Assembly: GCF_037975245.1 (NCBI RefSeq)
Contig: NC_092572.1
Span: 32,399,989-32,463,988, forward strand
Reading direction: 5' to 3'
DNA from: Apostichopus japonicus
Taxonomy: Eukaryota > Echinodermata > Holothuroidea > Aspidochirotida > Stichopodidae
Length of the DNA stretch: 64,000 nt
Below, one piece after another: positions 59,587-64,000 of the stretch. Under the pieces are notes generated by a model that was not told the DNA's origin, made no database searches, and was given only the letters and a program-made list of their open reading frames with translations. Position 1 is the first letter of the stretch; every line of letters starts with the position of its first letter. Position numbers and translations under genes: made by a program.

Positions 59587-61616
59587 GAGTTATGACTTGT
59601 CCCATTGTTATCAGATACTTTTGGTTTTGGACAATCACGAGCAAAATGCCCAACTTCTTTGCAGTTGTAACACTTGTTGTCCCTGATCATATTCCTACTC
59701 TCTCTCTTACGAGGCTTTTCCGAATTCCCGTGACTCTTCTCTAACGATTTAAAACATTCCTGAATTTTAGCTACCATTTTCTCTACAACTTGATCTAAAT
59801 TACTCTGTACCTCTTTCGCCAGTTTCTGGTCAGTATCAGGGGGGCCTGACACAGCTCTAACTAACCTTCTACTATTTCTCTGATTTTCAGCCTGTTGAAA
59901 CGTCTCAAATTCAATTGCTGTTTTTACTGCGCTGTCCAAACACTTTGGGCGAGACTGATATATTCCCCATCGCATGTCAGTATCAGCCAGCGCATCAATA
60001 AAATGATCTTTTGCCAAGGTCTCTTGTAGATCATACTTAGCTTCAGGGTAGGCTAATTTAACCAATCTCCGGACTGACTGCGCTAATTCTGGAAGGTTTT
60101 CACCTTTCTTTCTTTGTTTGTTCTTTAACTGAGCACGGAATAATTCTGTTTGATTTTGTGACCCAAAACGTTTGGACAGGGCGGCAACAAGCGAATCGTA
60201 ATTACGACGCATCGAGGTATCAATGTCGCCTAATACTGACAGCGCTTCACCTCTTAAGGAAGTGGCAAGATGCATTCCTTTAGAAAGGGGATCCCATCTA
60301 TTCATTTCTGCTATCAATTCAAACTGTACAATGTAATCATTCCACTCACTACTCCCGTCAAATGCTACGGGGCGTACTTCCGTTCTCTTTGGGCATATAC
60401 GGGAATCTGAGGGAGGTACAGGCAAATCATTAGAATGGTATCTAACGGGCTGGGAATATTCCCCCAACTGCACATTCCTATCCGAGTTGTTGACAACTTG
60501 TCTATCATTAAGTTGATCATCTTCAATTCTCCTATAACTTCTACCAGCCTCCCTATTCCCATAATGGCCAGCTCCATGGCGACTTACGGTGGGACGGTAG
60601 TCCAAGTCGTAACCATAATTATTACATTTACGCCTTTCGCCTACACTGGGGTAACGTTTCTTATCGTCTGCTCTATCTAACCCCTCTAGAACTGACCTAG
60701 AATTACCTGCACCACTGATCAAATATTTTTCTCTATACACTGTATCCTCACTAGGGTAACGGATCCTAGAGAGGGAATCACCCCTCGAAATTCCACTTGG
60801 CCCCGGGCCAGTTACACCACCCCGTGGCATACTGTCAGTCCCAGACTGACGAATTTCGTAACGCGCAGCCCTTGGCTGCAAGTCCTCCACCCCATATTGG
60901 GTCGCATTTCTTGTGTCAATTTCCCTGGAACCTCGTCCAGGTACGCCCCCTAATGGCATATGATCAGCCCTAGACTGATATAAATTGTACCCTGCAGTCC
61001 CTGACTGCGAATGCCTGACCCCCATATGGGCGGGACTTGACGTGTCCCTTTCTCTATCCGATAAACCATCACCAATATTGATCAACGGTGCATTCTCCCT
61101 ATTAGACACAGTTCTACTGAAACCATTTCCCAGATCAAGTTTAACTACACTATTTGAAATAAAATTACGAGGGCATTCAGTAGGGGGCACAATTGCCCTC
61201 CTCTCACTCACACCATCGTCCACATTCCGGGGCTGCTGGTTTCTTTCTCTCTCCTCAAAATCACGAGAAACCCTCATACGTATGTCGCCCGTCACAGACG
61301 GAGACCTAGCAGCCCCGAAGCTTGCTTCGCTATAACGCTTAGGCCCATTTAAGTAATGATTACGAGAATTTGAAAAATACTCACGTGCTAGCGTACTGCC
61401 ATCCAAGCCGCCGTCACTGGGGACGCACTCATCTACCACCATCCAATCCTGATTACACAAAACATTCCCATTCTGAATCTCACTAAGTGTGGGTTCTTCG
61501 CGAACTCTGTTTTCAAACTGTGAGCCCGAACAGGGTGCAACACTCTGTTCCCTACAGGAAACCAGTTCCTGCCTTGACACACAGGTGTCCGAATCAAAGC
61601 TAATTAAATCATTCAT
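59577..61616 (-). CDS. gag: gag with CCHC zinc knuckle
   Basis: The ATG at 61616-61614 gives 679 codons; a TTG two codons upstream is not a likely start. The N-terminal half is long, polar and Arg/Ser/Gly-rich. A capsid-like region lies in the second half (RPVAFDGSSEWNDYIVQFEL, then ALSKRFGSQN). One zinc knuckle CYNCKEVGHFARDC lies near residues 649-662. It ends in tandem stops TAG TAA preceded by the slippery heptamer. It is longer than many Ty3/gypsy gags. The leader from the PBS to the ATG is only about 20 bases. Confidence 0.9.
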   Translation of the reverse strand: MNDLISFDSDTCVSRQELVSCREQSVAPCSGSQFENRVREEPTLSEIQNGNVLCNQDWMVVDECVPSDGGLDGSTLAREYFSNSRNHYLNGPKRYSEASFGAARSPSVTGDIRMRVSRDFEERERNQQPRNVDDGVSERRAIVPPTECPRNFISNSVVKLDLGNGFSRTVSNRENAPLINIGDGLSDRERDTSSPAHMGVRHSQSGTAGYNLYQSRADHMPLGGVPGRGSREIDTRNATQYGVEDLQPRAARYEIRQSGTDSMPRGGVTGPGPSGISRGDSLSRIRYPSEDTVYREKYLISGAGNSRSVLEGLDRADDKKRYPSVGERRKCNNYGYDLDYRPTVSRHGAGHYGNREAGRSYRRIEDDQLNDRQVVNNSDRNVQLGEYSQPVRYHSNDLPVPPSDSRICPKRTEVRPVAFDGSSEWNDYIVQFELIAEMNRWDPLSKGMHLATSLRGEALSVLGDIDTSMRRNYDSLVAALSKRFGSQNQTELFRAQLKNKQRKKGENLPELAQSVRRLVKLAYPEAKYDLQETLAKDHFIDALADTDMRWGIYQSRPKCLDSAVKTAIEFETFQQAENQRNSRRLVRAVSGPPDTDQKLAKEVQSNLDQVVEKMVAKIQECFKSLEKSHGNSEKPRKRESRNMIRDNKCYNCKEVGHFARDCPKPKVSDNNGTSHNSGN

Positions 61617-61634
61617 GCTCAACAGAAAACAGAA

Positions 61635-61652
61635 TCCGATCGCTTGCCACCA
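61635..61652 (-). promoter_or_regulatory. Primer binding site of the LTR element
   Basis: On the minus strand TGGTGGCAAGCGATCGGA starts one base inside the 5' LTR. The initial TGG complements the CCA end of a tRNA. The tRNA identity was not determined. Confidence 0.75.
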
Positions 61653-61653
61653 A

Positions 61654-62209
61654 TGTAACGCTAACTCAGTCTAAGATTCTGGGGCGTCCAAATATTCCCT
61701 GCTGAGGACTGGTGGTGGTATGGAAACAAATGCGGCTTGGATGGTTGTATGTTAGTAACGACGAGCCTTAAATCTCGCTATTACATGCAAAAGATATAAC
61801 ACATAGATAAACGAGTAAAGAACAAGTGCTGTGTAGATTTCGCAATCTATTACTATAAACAGCCACGGTACAAACAATACATCGGCACGAAGCCCTCAAT
61901 AATAGGTAGAAAAACATGCACTTAACGATAATGGTCACAAACGAGGTCTCAATACCGAAGTAGAGTCCTATAACGATACGTACAAAAGTGTATAAAAGAC
62001 GAATACAAGACAGATACAAGTACGACCACAATGGTCGGAGCCAGGGCTACTACCGAACCGAACGATTCAGATCGGGAGCGAAGACTGGTCACAATTCTTG
62101 AGGTCTGCTTCAGCTGAGCTGGTGAGCAGACATCACGTGACCTGAATTATTACGTAATGTAGCCTACGACAAATAGAGGGCGACATATAAGATGACCAAC
62201 GGCATCACA
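61654..62209 (-). repeat. 5' LTR of the Ty3/gypsy element
   Basis: 556 bp, near-identical to 53171-53727. The U3 side is at 62209. It ends TGTGATG... on the minus strand and is flanked by ATAT. Confidence 0.95.
62133..62158. promoter_or_regulatory. Palindromic bZIP/bHLH-like sites in U3
   Basis: TCACGTGA (62133-62140) and ATTACGTAAT (62149-62158) are palindromes typical of bHLH-Zip and PAR-bZIP/C/EBP-like factors, about 50-75 bases into U3. The other LTR has the same sites. They may drive the element's promoter; this is inferred only. Confidence 0.35.
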
Positions 62210-62215
62210 ATATGT

Positions 62216-62288
<73 letters not shown>
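62210..62288. repeat. (TA)n microsatellite, right side of the insertion
   Basis: Continues the TA tract interrupted by the LTR element at 53171. Confidence 0.9.
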
Positions 62289-62291
<3 letters not shown>

Positions 62292-64000
62292 TGGTTTGAA
62301 TGACATCAAATGATATTCGAACTTACGAAACTGTAGGTTATAGATATAGTTTATACATACTATATACCGGTTTCACTTAGTTTATGTCGAAGGTCATCTG
62401 AGGTCAGGCGGGACCAACACATGTTTCTAGACAAGATTGGGATTAACTTGAAGAGAAAGTTTAAATTTAAGGCTCGCAGAACGATAGCGACACTTTTTTC
62501 TTAATCTCAACCGCAACTTTACCTGCCTCACCTGTTTTACCGGAGAGTTACTGTATAGCCATAACCTTCTGTGTGACCTTGACGCAGGACAGGAAAAGAG
62601 TCAGAGGTTGAAATAACAAGTTAGTATATAGACTACATGTTACACAGAGATTACACTATTGACAATATTTATCTGATTAGTTTTCTTATATTGCTTCCAT
62701 TGACATTACAATATCAATACATATCAATAATTTCATTATACGATTCTACGATATGAACTTATGATATATTAACATATAGATGGGATAAATTGATTGTAGT
62801 TGTATCACAATGATAGACTAGGATCGCCTCAAAGAGAACAAGTGTGTTTGATTGCAAAGCTTGTATATTTGTACAAACATGCAGAAATAAGGAAGATACC
62901 AAGTACCATAAAAAGGAAAGGAATAATTATTTCTTTGGGAATATCTAATATCATAAACAGATATTGCAACGCTATGATTTCTTCCATATTCATCGTTAGT
63001 CGGTGTTGGTATAGTAAATGTACCTATATTCAGTTATTCGGGACGGGGGTTGAGTAATATTGGTAAACTTTATGGCTTCATAACATCTAATTGCGTTAAT
63101 GCAAATACGACAAAAAAAACTGAATTACAATGAATAGATCATGGATATTCATTAATCATCAACCAGTACCATTAATAAGAAGAAGCAAAATAATGATACA
63201 AGAAGAATGAAAGATATGTATGGAGAGCCGATCATTGCATTTGAGGTTAATGTTAAATATACAGAACATTATCTTCGTTACTATTATGTTAAAGTCTTAA
63301 TATAATACGTCAAAGTCACATGTTCCTATTGTCTTTAAAGCAACATCATTAGAGAACAAAATAATGGAACAAAACCTGGATTAAAAACAAAACACGTCAT
63401 TGTTATCAATTAGTGTCATCTCTAAGACAATGTTTTAGTATGATTTTGAGTAACACAATCAATGGTTTAACGGTAGACAGCCAGTCATTGTTATTATGAT
63501 AACATTTAACAATATTCTTTTAATACTCACTATATTACGCGTGAGTAATATCAAAGATTGATTCATAAAATAGAAATAGGAGTAACGAAAGGAAGCAACT
63601 AAATCTTAAAAGAAAGTAAAATTAATAAATGGATGAAGTAGAATGCAATCTAATAATTAATTACTAAATATAACAATAATTAGAGTAAGTATTAGATGCA
63701 GTCTTAGAAATGTTATAAATCGAAGGAAAATATTGGCATATAAAGAAATAAAAAGAACATCTGAAATAAAATGAAGCCAGTAGAATCATTTATAAAGTGC
63801 ATTAATATAACAATGAAAGAATAACATGAAGAGTATATACTACACAGAGCCGATCTTTGTATTTAAGGATTACTTGATATATACATAATATTATCAGCTT
63901 TACTACGACGAAATTATGTAATGCTAAAAGAATAACTTGTTAAAGTTCTGCTCATATACCTTATTAAAGTAGACTGTTAATGAAGCAATTAATGAAGACA
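62289..64000. other. AT-rich noncoding DNA to the window end
   Basis: A DR4 (AGGTCA-TCTG-AGGTCA) lies at 62391-62406, in the dispersed family. Two related stretches at about 63225-63290 and 63845-63910 (GAGCCGATC...) suggest an old duplication. No gene is recognised. Confidence 0.5.

Noticed and set aside
55834-61616. Possible independent plus-strand genes within the retrotransposon
   Set aside because: The short plus-strand frames are shadows of gag and pol and have no family features.

Overview
The window is 64 kb of AT-rich, repeat-dense animal DNA. Genes are split by GT-AG introns, intergenic space is large, and there are long (TA)n tracts, a tRNA-derived SINE, a Ty3/gypsy LTR retrotransposon and a hAT-type nonautonomous element. 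The gene families and dispersed AGGTCA-rich repeats suggest a marine invertebrate deuterostome, most likely an echinoderm such as a sea cucumber. That assignment is inferred from content; no sequence marker proves it.

Region 1 (about 6.8 to 28 kb, possibly to 35.7 kb, plus strand) is a multi-exon NLR-type innate immune receptor gene. The exons encode two death-effector-like domains, a NACHT NTPase, short linker exons without leucine-rich repeats, a ZU5 domain, a UPA domain and a Death domain. This order combines features of NLRP1 (NACHT before ZU5-UPA) and PIDD/UNC5 (ZU5-UPA-Death). All internal junctions keep frame except the last one before the Death exon, which needs an alternative donor or an unseen exon. 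The first coding exon was not found. The introns hold a 36-bp minisatellite of about 2 kb (open in frame on both strands), a SINE, a perfect 30-bp palindrome and degraded copies of a shared repeat.

Region 2 (30.6 to 34.9 kb) holds two decayed Death-domain exons and duplicated exon-like segments around a 144-bp tandem array. It looks like the eroded remains of duplications of the 3' end of the NLR gene.

Region 3 (36 to 53 kb) is mainly noncoding. It contains one gene on the minus strand (41.4 to 45.5 kb): a secreted, cysteine-rich protein of the short-chain collagen C4-like family, with a TATA box, signal peptide exon, three more exons and a poly(A) signal. Its last exon carries an apparent frameshift. 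Nearby are a degenerate minisatellite, a decayed hammerhead ribozyme of Penelope-like type, CG-rich repeats and a long pyrimidine tract.

Region 4 (53171 to 62209, minus strand) is a nearly complete, very young Ty3/gypsy element inserted into a (TA)n microsatellite. Its LTRs differ by one indel and one substitution by eye. It has gag, protease, RT, RNase H and integrase, a textbook -1 frameshift signal at the end of gag, an in-frame TAG between protease and RT, a frameshift that cuts off the integrase C-terminus, a small extra ORF downstream of integrase, and a 772-bp hAT-type element nested in its 3' part. The rest, to 64000, is AT-rich noncoding DNA.
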